From positions 1 through 47,210 of the forward strand of contig CABUBY010000001.1 in NCBI GenBank assembly GCA_902489955.1: a stretch of DNA of 47,210 nt. The letters are read 5' to 3'. Made by a program: the position numbers and the translations under genes. This document shows, one piece after another, positions 15,969-23,464 of the stretch (positions are counted from its first letter, which is position 1; every line of letters starts with the position of its first letter). The notes under the pieces are model-generated. The model had not been told where the DNA came from, made no database searches, and saw nothing but the letters and a program-made list of their open reading frames with translations. The stretch comes from an uncultured Collinsella sp. (GTDB lineage: Bacteria > Actinomycetota > Coriobacteriia > Coriobacteriales > Coriobacteriaceae).

Positions 15969-16850
15969 ATGGAATGCGCTCTCTCCAACGATTCGATTTC
16001 TATTAAGGTGTCCACGGCTGGTGGTTCGTTTACCTCGATTGAGGCCGGAGGCCGCGAGTACTTGTGGCAGGGCGATCCCGCCGTGTGGTCCGGCCAGGCA
16101 CCGATTTGCTTCCCGATTTGCGGAGGCCTGCGCGATGGCAGCGCCATGACGTTTGCCGGGCATCATGTAAAGCTCGCTCGCCACGGGTTTGCGCGCAAAC
16201 AGGAGTGGAAGCTGCTGAGCCAAAGCGCAAACGAGCTGGCTATGTGCCTGGCTTCGGAGGATAACGCCGCGCTGCTGAGAGATTATCCCTACCCGTTTAA
16301 GCTTGTCGCTCGTTATACGCTCGAGGACGCTGCCGTGCGCGTTTCCTATGAGGTGACCAACGAGGGCACCGAGGACATGCCGTTCTTTATCGGTGGACAC
16401 CCCGGCTTTAGGTGCCCGCTCGACGAGGGCGAGGCCTACACGGACTACGAGTTGCGCTTCGAGAAAGACGAGGATGCGGAGCTTTGCACCGCCGTACCCT
16501 CGACTGGCTTGATTGATGTTGCTAACCGTTCAAAGAACCCCATGGTGGGAAAGACGCTGCCCCTGTCGCATGAGCTCTTCGATTTTGCGGAGACCATCTT
16601 TGACGTGCTCGAGAGTCGTCAGGTCACGCTTTCCAAGAAGGGCGAGGACAAGGGCGTTCGCTTGAGTTTTGAGGGTTTCCCGTACCTCATCGTGTGGAGT
16701 AAGCCCGAGGGCGATTTTGTGGCAGTTGAGCCCTGGGGCGGCCTCTCGACCTGCTCCGATGAGGACGACGTACTTGAGCATAAGCGCGGCTGCCTTGTCG
16801 CCAAGCCCAAGGAGACCGTCGTTCGCTCGTTCACGATTGAGATTCTGTAA
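15969..16850 (+). CDS. lacX: LacX-like aldose-1-epimerase family protein (copy 1)
   Basis: 293 residues of the galactose-mutarotase-like beta-sandwich fold. Characteristic segments are REYLWQGDPAVWSGQAPICFPICGGLRDG, KLARHGFARKQEWKL, FFIGGHPGFRCPLDEGEAY and PWGGLSTCSDEDD. His residues in ARHGFAR and GGHPGF are the expected catalytic positions. LacX proteins are encoded in lactose/tagatose operons and are thought to epimerise sugar phosphates. A close paralogue with the same following gene occurs at 44653. AAAGGA precedes the ATG. lacC starts 58 bases after the stop. Confidence 0.85.
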   Translation: MECALSNDSISIKVSTAGGSFTSIEAGGREYLWQGDPAVWSGQAPICFPICGGLRDGSAMTFAGHHVKLARHGFARKQEWKLLSQSANELAMCLASEDNAALLRDYPYPFKLVARYTLEDAAVRVSYEVTNEGTEDMPFFIGGHPGFRCPLDEGEAYTDYELRFEKDEDAELCTAVPSTGLIDVANRSKNPMVGKTLPLSHELFDFAETIFDVLESRQVTLSKKGEDKGVRLSFEGFPYLIVWSKPEGDFVAVEPWGGLSTCSDEDDVLEHKRGCLVAKPKETVVRSFTIEIL

Positions 16851-16908
16851 TTCCGTTTTGTCGACTCGTATCGCGAGGCACAAGGAGCCCGCGAGATAAG
16901 GAGCTAAA

Positions 16909-17844
16909 ATGATCCTCACCGTTACGATGAACCCGTCTGTCGATACGCGCTATCAGCTCGATGAGCTCGTCATCGACGACGTCAACCGTGTGACGCCCGA
17001 AAAGACCGCCGGCGGCAAGGGTCTCAACGTGGCCCGTGTGCTGGGCCAGCTGGGCGACGACGTTGTGGCAACCGGTCTACTCGGTGGCCATATGGGCGCC
17101 TATATGGCAGAGCTCATGGATGCCAACGGTATTAACAACGACTTTGTGCCCATCAAAGGCGAGACTCGCATTTGCCTCAACATCCTCCACGCCGGCAACC
17201 AGACCGAGCTGCTCGAGAGCGGTCCGGCAATTGCCCCCGAGGAGCTCGATGCCTTTACCGCCAAGTTTACCGAGCTGGCTGGCAAAGCCGACGTCGTCAC
17301 TATTTCGGGTTCGCTGCCCCGCGGCGTCGAGGCGGACTACTATGCCAAGATTACGGGCATTGCCGAGAACGCCGGCGCCAAGGTGCTGCTCGATACCTCG
17401 GGCGCTTCGCTTGAGGCTGCCCTCAAGTCCGAGGTCAAGCCCGAGCTGGTCAAGCCTAACCTAACCGAGATCAACGGCTTGTTGGGCACGAGCTTTACCA
17501 CCGACGATGTGGACGAGCTCCGTGCTGCGCTCGCCTCTGACGCCCGCTTCTCCGATATCCCCTGGGTCGTCGTGTCCATGGGCGCTGCCGGCTCCGTGGG
17601 CTTCCACAACGGACGTGCGTTCCGTGCCAAGACCCCCGATATTCCTGCCGTTAACGCTACGGGTTCCGGCGACTCCACTATCGCCGGTTTCGCGCATGCC
17701 ATCGCTGCCGGCGCGGACGACGAGACGGTGCTGCGTACCGCCAACACCTGCGGCAAGCTCAATGCCATGGATCCCATGACCGGTCATCTGGTCATGGACC
17801 GTTGGGACGAGGTTTACAACGGCGTTGTCGTGGCCGAGCTGTAA
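16909..17844 (+). CDS. lacC: Tagatose-6-phosphate kinase (PfkB family, copy 1)
   Basis: 311 residues of the PfkB ribokinase fold, LacC/FruK branch. The first signature is TAGGKGLNVARVL (residues 34-46) and the second is NATGSGDSTIAGFAHA (about 248-263), with the catalytic Asp in GSGDS. It phosphorylates tagatose-6-phosphate to tagatose-1,6-bisphosphate. The lacX-lacC order is repeated at 44653-46523, with LacC copies about 85% identical by eye. AAGGAG precedes the start. The 1-phosphofructokinase branch is the alternative, but lacAB, lacX and agaS nearby argue for tagatose. Confidence 0.85.
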   Translation: MILTVTMNPSVDTRYQLDELVIDDVNRVTPEKTAGGKGLNVARVLGQLGDDVVATGLLGGHMGAYMAELMDANGINNDFVPIKGETRICLNILHAGNQTELLESGPAIAPEELDAFTAKFTELAGKADVVTISGSLPRGVEADYYAKITGIAENAGAKVLLDTSGASLEAALKSEVKPELVKPNLTEINGLLGTSFTTDDVDELRAALASDARFSDIPWVVVSMGAAGSVGFHNGRAFRAKTPDIPAVNATGSGDSTIAGFAHAIAAGADDETVLRTANTCGKLNAMDPMTGHLVMDRWDEVYNGVVVAEL

Positions 17845-17890
17845 GAACTTGGGCGTCGGCTCCGGCATCGGTTGTTTGCTTGTGGTTAGA

Positions 17891-18016
17891 GCCAACGACA
17901 AGTGCGGTAGCATTATGCCGGGGCGCGACGCCGATGCTGTCGTGTTCATTCCCGACCTTACCCTGGTCGAGACGTATGCGGGTGGCAGCAGCTTTGGCAA
18001 CGTGTTTGCCGAGTAG
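17891..18016 (+). pseudogene. Remnant of the nagA 3' end
   Basis: The frame reads NDKCGSIMPGRDADAVVF then TLVETYAGG and GNVFAE before a stop. It matches the last 40 residues of the deacetylase at 15030-15153 (DKCGSIMPGRDADFVVF, TLVETYVGG, GNAFTE), with many synonymous differences. There is no start codon or upstream part of the gene. It lies directly behind lacC, and appears to be the scar of an old duplication or recombination. Confidence 0.85.
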
Positions 18017-18048
18017 CCGCCAAAGAAACGATCCGAGAGGGGATTTAG

Positions 18049-18522
18049 ATGATTTACGGTGCATTGGGCGATATCGAGGAGTATCGCGGAATGCTCAAGG
18101 GCCTCGACGTGCTGATCGACTGGCTCGAGGAGAACGACCCGGCGGAGCTCGAGGTCGGCAGCCATTCGATTCTGGGCGACAAGGTCTTTGCGAACGTCAT
18201 GGCTCCCACGACGCGTCCCGAGGCCGAGGCTCACTATGAGACGCATCAGCGCTATCACGACCTGCAGATCGACGTCGAAGGTCGCGAGGCCTTTAAGGTC
18301 GCTACGGGTAGCCTGACGCTGGTCCAGGAGTTTGACGAGAAGGACGACTACGATCTGGTCGATTCCGACGCCTCGATCGCCGGCGATCTTGCCGACGACA
18401 AGTTTGCGCTGTTTGTTGCCGGCGAGCCTCACATGCCCACGCTCGAGTTCCCGGGCGATGGCGCGCAGCCGGTCAAGAAGATCTGCTTTAAGCTGCTTGC
18501 TGACGCCTACTGGGAGGAGTAG
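18049..18522 (+). CDS. YhcH/YjgK/YiaL family protein
   Basis: 157 residues, the normal length for this cupin-like family. It begins MIYGALGDIEEY and has YETHQRYHDLQIDVEGRE, FALFVAGEPHMP and KKICFKLLADAYW. The His/Glu-rich centre binds a metal. Family members (for example NanQ) act as sugar anomerases in sialic-acid and related catabolism. Its position behind lacX-lacC and the nagA remnant suggests a role with amino sugars. GAGAGG precedes the start. Confidence 0.88.
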   Translation: MIYGALGDIEEYRGMLKGLDVLIDWLEENDPAELEVGSHSILGDKVFANVMAPTTRPEAEAHYETHQRYHDLQIDVEGREAFKVATGSLTLVQEFDEKDDYDLVDSDASIAGDLADDKFALFVAGEPHMPTLEFPGDGAQPVKKICFKLLADAYWEE

Positions 18523-18553
18523 CGAACTGCCCGACTGAGCTGTTCGTCTGATG

Positions 18554-18579
18554 GCGTGTTTCCCCTAAGGGAAGCACGC
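18554..18579 (+). terminator. First of two tandem hairpins after the YhcH gene
   Basis: GCGTGTTTCCC pairs with GGGAAGCACGC around a 4-base loop. No T-tract follows directly; a second, longer hairpin with T-tract follows at 18584. Confidence 0.6.
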
Positions 18580-18583
18580 TACG

Positions 18584-18638
18584 ACCCCGTTAATCGTGTT
18601 TTCCCTAGGGGAATCACGATTAACGGGGTTTCTGTTTT
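18584..18638 (+). terminator. Long terminator hairpin
   Basis: A 15-bp perfect stem (ACCCCGTTAATCGTG) encloses a second palindrome around TTCCCCTAGGGGAA, and TTCTGTTTTTG follows. It ends the lacX-lacC-yhcH group. Confidence 0.85.
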
Positions 18639-18699
18639 TGAATAGGGGAGCTGACGCTGTTGCGATGCGTGGGTGGGCACGCGCACTCAAAATCGGCAA

Positions 18700-18722
18700 C
18701 AAAAAAGCCGCCCGAAGGCGGC
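18700..18722 (-). terminator. Terminator of the tRNA-Thr gene
   Basis: On the minus strand GCCGCC-TTCG-GGCGGC is followed by TTTTTTG, immediately downstream of the tRNA. Confidence 0.9.
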
Positions 18723-18734
18723 TGTCTTGTGCAA

Positions 18735-18810
18735 TGGAGCCAGCGACCGGGCTCGAACCGGTGACCCCCGCTTTACGAGAGCGGTGCTCTACCAACTGAG
18801 CTACGCTGGC
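18735..18810 (-). tRNA. tRNA-Thr (anticodon CGT)
   Basis: On the minus strand a full cloverleaf is visible: acceptor GCCAGCG/CGCTGGC, D arm GCTC-AGTTGGTA-GAGC, anticodon stem CCGCT/AGCGG with loop CTCGTAA, and T arm ACCGG-TTCGAGC-CCGGT. The loop gives anticodon CGT, reading ACG (Thr). A T precedes an encoded CCA at the 3' end. A terminator follows directly. Confidence 0.96.
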
Positions 18811-18955
18811 GGCCATGTGGTGACGCAGCTGAGGCGTCAACAGCTGTCTATGATACGGGACATCGCAAATCCGCGCAAGTGTTCTGACAGCTTTTCTCAC
18901 GTTAAATGCACTAATCATTCAAGCCGGGATGTGCCTGGTTGCCTACAACTAGGTA

Positions 18956-18988
18956 CAAAAACGCCCGTCGGCGGTGTGCCGGCGGGCG
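18956..18988 (-). terminator. Terminator of galM
   Basis: CGCCCGTCGGC and GCCGGCGGGCG form a GC-rich stem, followed on the minus strand by GTTTTTG, 30 bases after the galM stop. Confidence 0.82.
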
Positions 18989-19016
18989 CTGCTGTGCGAT
19001 ATGTTGCGTTATGAGC

Positions 19017-20069
19017 TTAGTGCCTCATAAAGTGGTATTCGATCACATTGCTGTAGGGATGACCCGGGCCCACGATGCCCTGCGGAAACAGCGGGCGGTG
19101 CGGCGTGTCGGGGTACATCTCGGCCTCGAGGGCAAAGCCGGCGCCCCAACCATAGTTGGCGTCGTCCTTGGCGTGCTCGTCGCCCAGCCAGTTGCCGGTG
19201 TAGAGCTGAACGCCCGGGGCGGTGGTGTAGTAGTCCAGCTCACGGCCGGTCCACATCTCCTCGACGTGCAGGGCACGGCGCAGATTGCGGCCGTACTGAT
19301 AGCCGCCAATGCACAGGCAGTGATCGTAGCCGCGTGCCTGCTTAATCTGCGGATGGTCGGCCTCCATGCCAGGCGCGACGGGGCGTAACTCGCGAAAATC
19401 AAACGGTGTTCCCTCGACCGGAGCAATCTCGCCAGTAGGAATGTTCTGGTCGTCGATGGGCAGGTAGTGGGCAGCGTTAGCAACAAAGAAGTGCTCGCAG
19501 TCCATGCCGGCATTATGACCGGCAAGGTTAAAGTACGTGTGGTTGGTCATGGACACGTACGTGGCGCGGTCGCTCTCGCAGCCATATTCGATACGGAAGC
19601 GGCCGGTGTGCGTCACGGTAAACACGGCCGTAAAGGTGCGGTTGCCGGGCAGGCCCAACTCGCCATCCTCAAGTGAGGTGGTCATGCGCACGGCGTTGTG
19701 AGCCTCGTCGAGCTCAACATCCCACACGCGCTTGTGCAGGCCGTGTTCAAGATCGCTGTGCAGGTTGTTGGCGCCCTCGTTGGCGGGCATATGCCAGTCC
19801 GTACCGTCGATGGTGATCGTTGCACCCGCAGTGCGGTTTGCCACGGGGCCAATGGTCGCGCCAAAGCAGGCGGGGTTGTCAAAGTAATCCTCGAGCTTAT
19901 CGAAGCCCAGCACCACATCGCGCACGTTGCCGGGAATGTCGGGCACATCGATACCCAGCACGGTGGCGCCATAGTCCATAATGCGAACGCAGATCTCGGG
20001 CCCGTTGAGGGTGTAACGATGAACGGGGGTACCGCACGGCGCGGTGCCGAAAAGCTCAGAAGTGATCAT
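19017..20069 (-). CDS. galM: Galactose mutarotase (aldose 1-epimerase)
   Basis: 350 residues, standard GalM length. Landmarks are IMDYGATVLGIDVPD, GATIGPVANRTAG, NEGANNLHSD, the catalytic His in SMTNHTYFNLAGH, the Asp in RGYDHCLC and the catalytic Glu in GFALEAEMYPD. It interconverts alpha- and beta-galactose before the Leloir pathway; galT is at the right end of the window. I chose ATG with first base 20069, preceded by TAGGA; upstream in-frame starts extend into the divergent promoter of the DeoR gene. Divergent orientation suggests that regulator may control it. Confidence 0.92.
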   Translation of the reverse strand: MITSELFGTAPCGTPVHRYTLNGPEICVRIMDYGATVLGIDVPDIPGNVRDVVLGFDKLEDYFDNPACFGATIGPVANRTAGATITIDGTDWHMPANEGANNLHSDLEHGLHKRVWDVELDEAHNAVRMTTSLEDGELGLPGNRTFTAVFTVTHTGRFRIEYGCESDRATYVSMTNHTYFNLAGHNAGMDCEHFFVANAAHYLPIDDQNIPTGEIAPVEGTPFDFRELRPVAPGMEADHPQIKQARGYDHCLCIGGYQYGRNLRRALHVEEMWTGRELDYYTTAPGVQLYTGNWLGDEHAKDDANYGWGAGFALEAEMYPDTPHRPLFPQGIVGPGHPYSNVIEYHFMRH

Positions 20070-20275
20070 TTGGTTCCTAACATCGAGGTATTTCCCACAA
20101 ACTGTAGCGCGAACAGGTGAGATTATCACTACATCCCACTAAAGCAGGGGGTATTTTTCTCAAAAAAGTGATGATTGGAGCTGTGCGGGCGTTCATTTTT
20201 GACGCGCACGAGTCTGATACAATTTGTTCGTTACTGTTTGAAGGATATGCGCGCAAAGAACGGCGAGGATTCATC

Positions 20276-21040
20276 GTGATTAAAGCGGAGCGACAGGATA
20301 AGGTTCGTCAGCTGCTCGAGGAGCAGGGCACGGTCTCGGTCAAGGAGATTTCGGATGCACTGGGCGTCTCGGATATGACGATCCGCCGTGATCTTGAGGA
20401 GCTTGCGAGCCTGGGCGAGATCGAGCGCGTGCACGGCGGCGCCCGCAGTGCACAGGGTCGTCCCCACGCTATGTTGCGCCACGAGTACTCGCACAGCGAA
20501 AAGCGCACCAAGCATGCCGAGGAAAAGTTGCAGATTGCGCGCCGCGCCGTGGAGCTTATCGAGGAAGGTTCGACCATCTTTTTGGGCACGGGCACCACGG
20601 TTGAGCAGATGGCATCGATGCTGCCGGCGTTTGGCCTGCGCATTGTGACCAATTCGCTTTCGGTGTTTAACCTGCTCGAGGCGCGCGAGGACTGCGACCT
20701 GTGCCTCGTGGGCGGCATGTATCGCCGTCGCACCGCCGCTTTTGTGGGACCAACGGCCGAGGATACCCTGCGTGCGTTGGGTATTGACGCGGCGTTTATC
20801 GGTGCCAACGGCATTTTGGACGGCGACGTGTCCACATCTAACATGGAAGAGGGTCGTATCCAGCAGCTCGCCTTTAGCAAGGCAGACTCGCGCTATCTGA
20901 TCGCCGATTCCAGCAAGATTGGCAAGCGCGACTTCTACACCTTCTGCCGTCTGGACAGCCTGGATGCCGTGGTGTGCGAGCCGGGTATTACCGCCGAGGA
21001 CCGCGCCGCCATCGAGGAGCATACGCAGGTCATTTGCTAG
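20276..21040 (+). CDS. DeoR-family sugar-phosphate-responsive regulator
   Basis: 254 residues. The N-terminal DeoR helix-turn-helix (about residues 3-58) has ERQDKVRQLLEEQG, VSVKEISDALGVSDMTIRRDL and IERVHGGA. The C-terminal DeoRC domain (about 75-250) has IFLGTGTTVEQMA, NSLSVFNLL, GGMYRRRTAAFVGP, GANGILDG and LIADSSKIGKRDF, the sugar-phosphate-binding loops. I chose the GTG at 20276, with GAGG upstream, because it begins right at the DNA-binding domain; the frame is open upstream without domain match. It is divergent from galM. Its 3' half is duplicated at 25320. Confidence 0.88.
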   Translation: MIKAERQDKVRQLLEEQGTVSVKEISDALGVSDMTIRRDLEELASLGEIERVHGGARSAQGRPHAMLRHEYSHSEKRTKHAEEKLQIARRAVELIEEGSTIFLGTGTTVEQMASMLPAFGLRIVTNSLSVFNLLEAREDCDLCLVGGMYRRRTAAFVGPTAEDTLRALGIDAAFIGANGILDGDVSTSNMEEGRIQQLAFSKADSRYLIADSSKIGKRDFYTFCRLDSLDAVVCEPGITAEDRAAIEEHTQVIC

Positions 21041-21160
21041 CTAGCGCTGCAGGATTGCTAGTAAGCGCTGTGTGAGGACTTTTGCCCCCCTGTCATTGTG
21101 GGGAATCGGCGCGTCAGCGCTATGCGATATGACGCGCAAATGGGGACTTCGCTATCAAAT

Positions 21161-21380
21161 TGTCTCAACCTGTAACAGGTAGGGGGTGAAGTCACCAACC
21201 AGATGTTACAGATTGAGATTTTTGGCCCGGCCTATTCCGTTTGTCTCAATCTGTAACAGCTAGACGTCCAAAACCGGTCTTAGTGTTACAGATTGAGACG
21301 ATTCGGCGGGGTCTACCTTGTTTGTCTCGATCTGTAACGGTTAGGACTTAAAAACTCGGCTACGTGTTACAGATCGAGAC
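21161..21380. repeat. Cluster A of the hairpin repeat family (3 copies)
   Basis: Three imperfect copies of a ~57-bp unit occur at 21162-21219, 21243-21299 and 21324-21380. Each starts GTCTCAATCTGTAACA or a variant and ends with its complement TGTTACAGATTGAGAC, leaving a 25-bp loop. In copy 3 both arms change together (TCGAT with ATCGA), which preserves pairing. The cluster lies between the convergent DeoR and GntR genes; copy 1 is followed by five T. Confidence 0.92.
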
Positions 21381-21395
21381 AAAAGAAAAAGAACA

Positions 21396-22115
21396 TTAGG
21401 ACTTGAAAATAAAGTTTTGATAAGGGACCCGCCCAGTTAAGACGGTGCGGCAGACAATTGAGATTAGTTTGCCTCCGGAGTCGTAAGCATAATGAGTCAG
21501 TTCGATGACCGGAAGTTTTGCAACACCATAATTACTGGCTTCGGAATCGCTAAGCTGACGTGCTCTATAGCTTTCCCTAACAGATTGGATAGACTTGGAC
21601 AAGTCGTCCATGATTCTGCTAAATGCCTGAAAATCTAACTGGTTATTCGGAACGCGCGACTTTGAAATGAAGAACGTATCAGCGCCTATGAAGCTGCCTT
21701 CAAGTTCGTAGGTCAATTCAAGACGCTGAATCTCATCGCGACTTTGACATCCAAATTGTTGGAGCATCATTACGGAAATTGGACGACCTGATGTGAGGCC
21801 GCCGAAATGTTTGGTGATGGCATCCGGATCAACGCCATCGCAATGGCTTGCAAAGTCAAAGTCTAAAAGTGAATTGAGCTCGCTAACGCGTTTCGGTGCA
21901 ACAAACGATCCCTTACCTTGGATTCGATAGATACTTCCACGACGCTCCAGCTCACTCATGGCAAGTCGGACGGTTGTTCTGCTTACGGCGTATTCGTCGC
22001 AGAGTTCCATTTCTGTTGGAAGTTTATCGTCTACTTGATATTCATCGACGATCTGCTTGAGCAGTGCGTCGGTGAGCTGTAAATAGAGTGGCCGTTTTTC
22101 GTGTGTATCGAGCAT
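21396..22115 (-). CDS. GntR-family regulator with UTRA domain
   Basis: 239 residues from the ATG with first base 22115 (GAGG just upstream); an in-frame ATG at 22133 would add six. The winged helix (about residues 5-70) has RPLYLQLTDALLKQIV, LPTEMELCDEYAVSRTTVRLAMSEL and GKGSFVAP. The UTRA domain follows, with LELTYELEGSFIGADTFFISKS and VIELTHYAYDSGGKLIS. It follows the TIM-barrel-like gene by about 70 bases on the same strand and probably forms an operon with it. It likely controls the divergent EIICB; the palindrome at 23374-23395 is a candidate site. Confidence 0.88.
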   Translation of the reverse strand: MLDTHEKRPLYLQLTDALLKQIVDEYQVDDKLPTEMELCDEYAVSRTTVRLAMSELERRGSIYRIQGKGSFVAPKRVSELNSLLDFDFASHCDGVDPDAITKHFGGLTSGRPISVMMLQQFGCQSRDEIQRLELTYELEGSFIGADTFFISKSRVPNNQLDFQAFSRIMDDLSKSIQSVRESYRARQLSDSEASNYGVAKLPVIELTHYAYDSGGKLISIVCRTVLTGRVPYQNFIFKS

Positions 22116-22187
22116 TAGAGCCTCAGTTTGCATGTTGGTTATACCTGATGGTTGCCTCAGTCGGGATGTAACGTGGGCAAGGTAACC

Positions 22188-23108
22188 TTAACGTATCACA
22201 GAGCGGCTCAGCATGACGATCTGATGCCTGTATCCACGAAGGGCTTGTCCGAGCGTGAAGATATTCTGGGGCAGGCAAATACCGTTCATGGAGTCCCCGA
22301 TATGCTGGAGGTCAGCGCCGGCTGCTTTTGCTGCAAGGCCTATTTTCTTAATGGTCTCGCTGTCGCAGGAGTCTTGACTCGTCCCGTTCGCCGCCATGAC
22401 GAGAACCTTCTCTTCAATTGACTTGCCTACGTTGTGGGATCGTACAAAGTCTACGATGGCGCGCAGGTCTGCTTCTTGGAAGCAAGGGACGGTGTAGGGG
22501 GCTGGCACGAGAAGGATATCGACGCCGAGGTCAACAAACTTACGCGCAATTTCGAGCGTCATGACAGGTTCCGCAACGCCCGCTCCATGCATTTTTCCGG
22601 CTATGATCAGGCCATTGAAATGCTCTTTGGAGAGTTTAATCGAATGGGCGATTGCATCGTTGGAGACGCCGGTTCCAGGGTTGCCCGTCAGGCAGATAAA
22701 ATCAAATCCGAGTTCGTTAGCCTTTTCTAAGGTCTTGGGAGAGACGCGACGACCCATGGGGATTTCCGTTCGGGATTCAGACATCTCTGCCTCGTTATCA
22801 ACTGGCTCCAGATTGACGCCAATGGGCCTTCCGCATGCTCGCTTCACCCAAGTGACCGGGTTTTCATTGAGATCATCTGGAATACCGGCAATAACTGGAT
22901 CGAACACATCGAGCGCGTTAAACAGAAGCAGGTCGGCACCTGCGGCACGTTCGATTTCTGCATTAGTAACGCCGCCGAGAAATTGGGAAGAGGGTACGTT
23001 TTCCGCCATGATGGTACGTCCCTCGGAAGCCAGAATTGCCTGCTTTAGATCCATGGGTGACGTGGCGGCAAAATCGGATGCGGACATGTTCAGTAATCGT
23101 TTGGGCAT
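22188..23108 (-). CDS. TIM-barrel-like protein of the DUF7916 type, divergent from an EIICB gene
   Basis: 306 residues. Alternating beta-strand/helix pattern with barrel-like glycine loops: ASEGRTIMAENV, AGADLLLFNALDVFDP, RPIGVNLEPV, DFICLTGNPGTGVSN, LIIAGKMHGAG, VDILLVPAPYTVPCF, LVMAANGTSQDS and GADLQHIGDSMNG. I believe this is the uncharacterised family often labelled haloacid-dehalogenase-like or DUF7916 and found beside PTS genes; that recall is uncertain. Phosphate-binding loops near the C-terminus suggest a phosphorylated-sugar substrate. AAAGGAAG precedes the ATG. GntR follows it. Confidence 0.6.
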   Translation of the reverse strand: MPKRLLNMSASDFAATSPMDLKQAILASEGRTIMAENVPSSQFLGGVTNAEIERAAGADLLLFNALDVFDPVIAGIPDDLNENPVTWVKRACGRPIGVNLEPVDNEAEMSESRTEIPMGRRVSPKTLEKANELGFDFICLTGNPGTGVSNDAIAHSIKLSKEHFNGLIIAGKMHGAGVAEPVMTLEIARKFVDLGVDILLVPAPYTVPCFQEADLRAIVDFVRSHNVGKSIEEKVLVMAANGTSQDSCDSETIKKIGLAAKAAGADLQHIGDSMNGICLPQNIFTLGQALRGYRHQIVMLSRSVIR

Positions 23109-23464
23109 TGTTACTTCCTTTGACTAGAACGACAGGCTTGTGACATTGTCTCTAATATTGTTACAACAATATATTCAAAATGTTATATCCAATCGGTGAA
23201 CGGTTGTAAGCTTATTGTACTGCTCGGAAAAAATAGCCTTTAGCTGGGAAAATCTTATATTAATCAACTACCGTTCACCGAATAAGTATTTGAATTCTTG
23301 ACATGTCGACAAAGCGGAAAAAGAATTGGTTATGACAAATCGCGCAAATGATATTACATTTCGCACGAGAACGTATTCACTTACATAAGTGGATACAAAC
23401 GGGGACGACGACGGTTGAGTCCGGATAAATCGTTACGTGCCCGGGAATCATGAAAGGATGTGTT
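23109..23464. promoter_or_regulatory. Divergent promoter region of the DUF7916-like gene and EIICB
   Basis: The 356-base gap is AT-rich and has no gene. CGGTGAACGGT at 23194-23204 and its inverted copy ACCGTTCACCG at 23270-23280 are single copies of the LytTR-like motif facing opposite genes. TTGACA at 23298-23303 with AAGAAT 17 bases later could be the EIICB promoter. TATTCACTTA-CA-TAAGTGGATA (23374-23395) is a near-perfect palindrome and a candidate GntR site. Confidence 0.6.

Noticed and set aside
17825..18016. A separate small gene of 63 codons after lacC
   Set aside because: Its first third overlaps the end of lacC in another frame and the rest is clearly the nagA C-terminus; no ribosome binding site is present.
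21161..21380. Possible short CRISPR array (regular ~80-base spacing of repeats)
   Set aside because: The repeated part is a whole hairpin with long complementary arms; loops and intervals are themselves similar between copies, copies number only two or three per site, and there are no cas genes.
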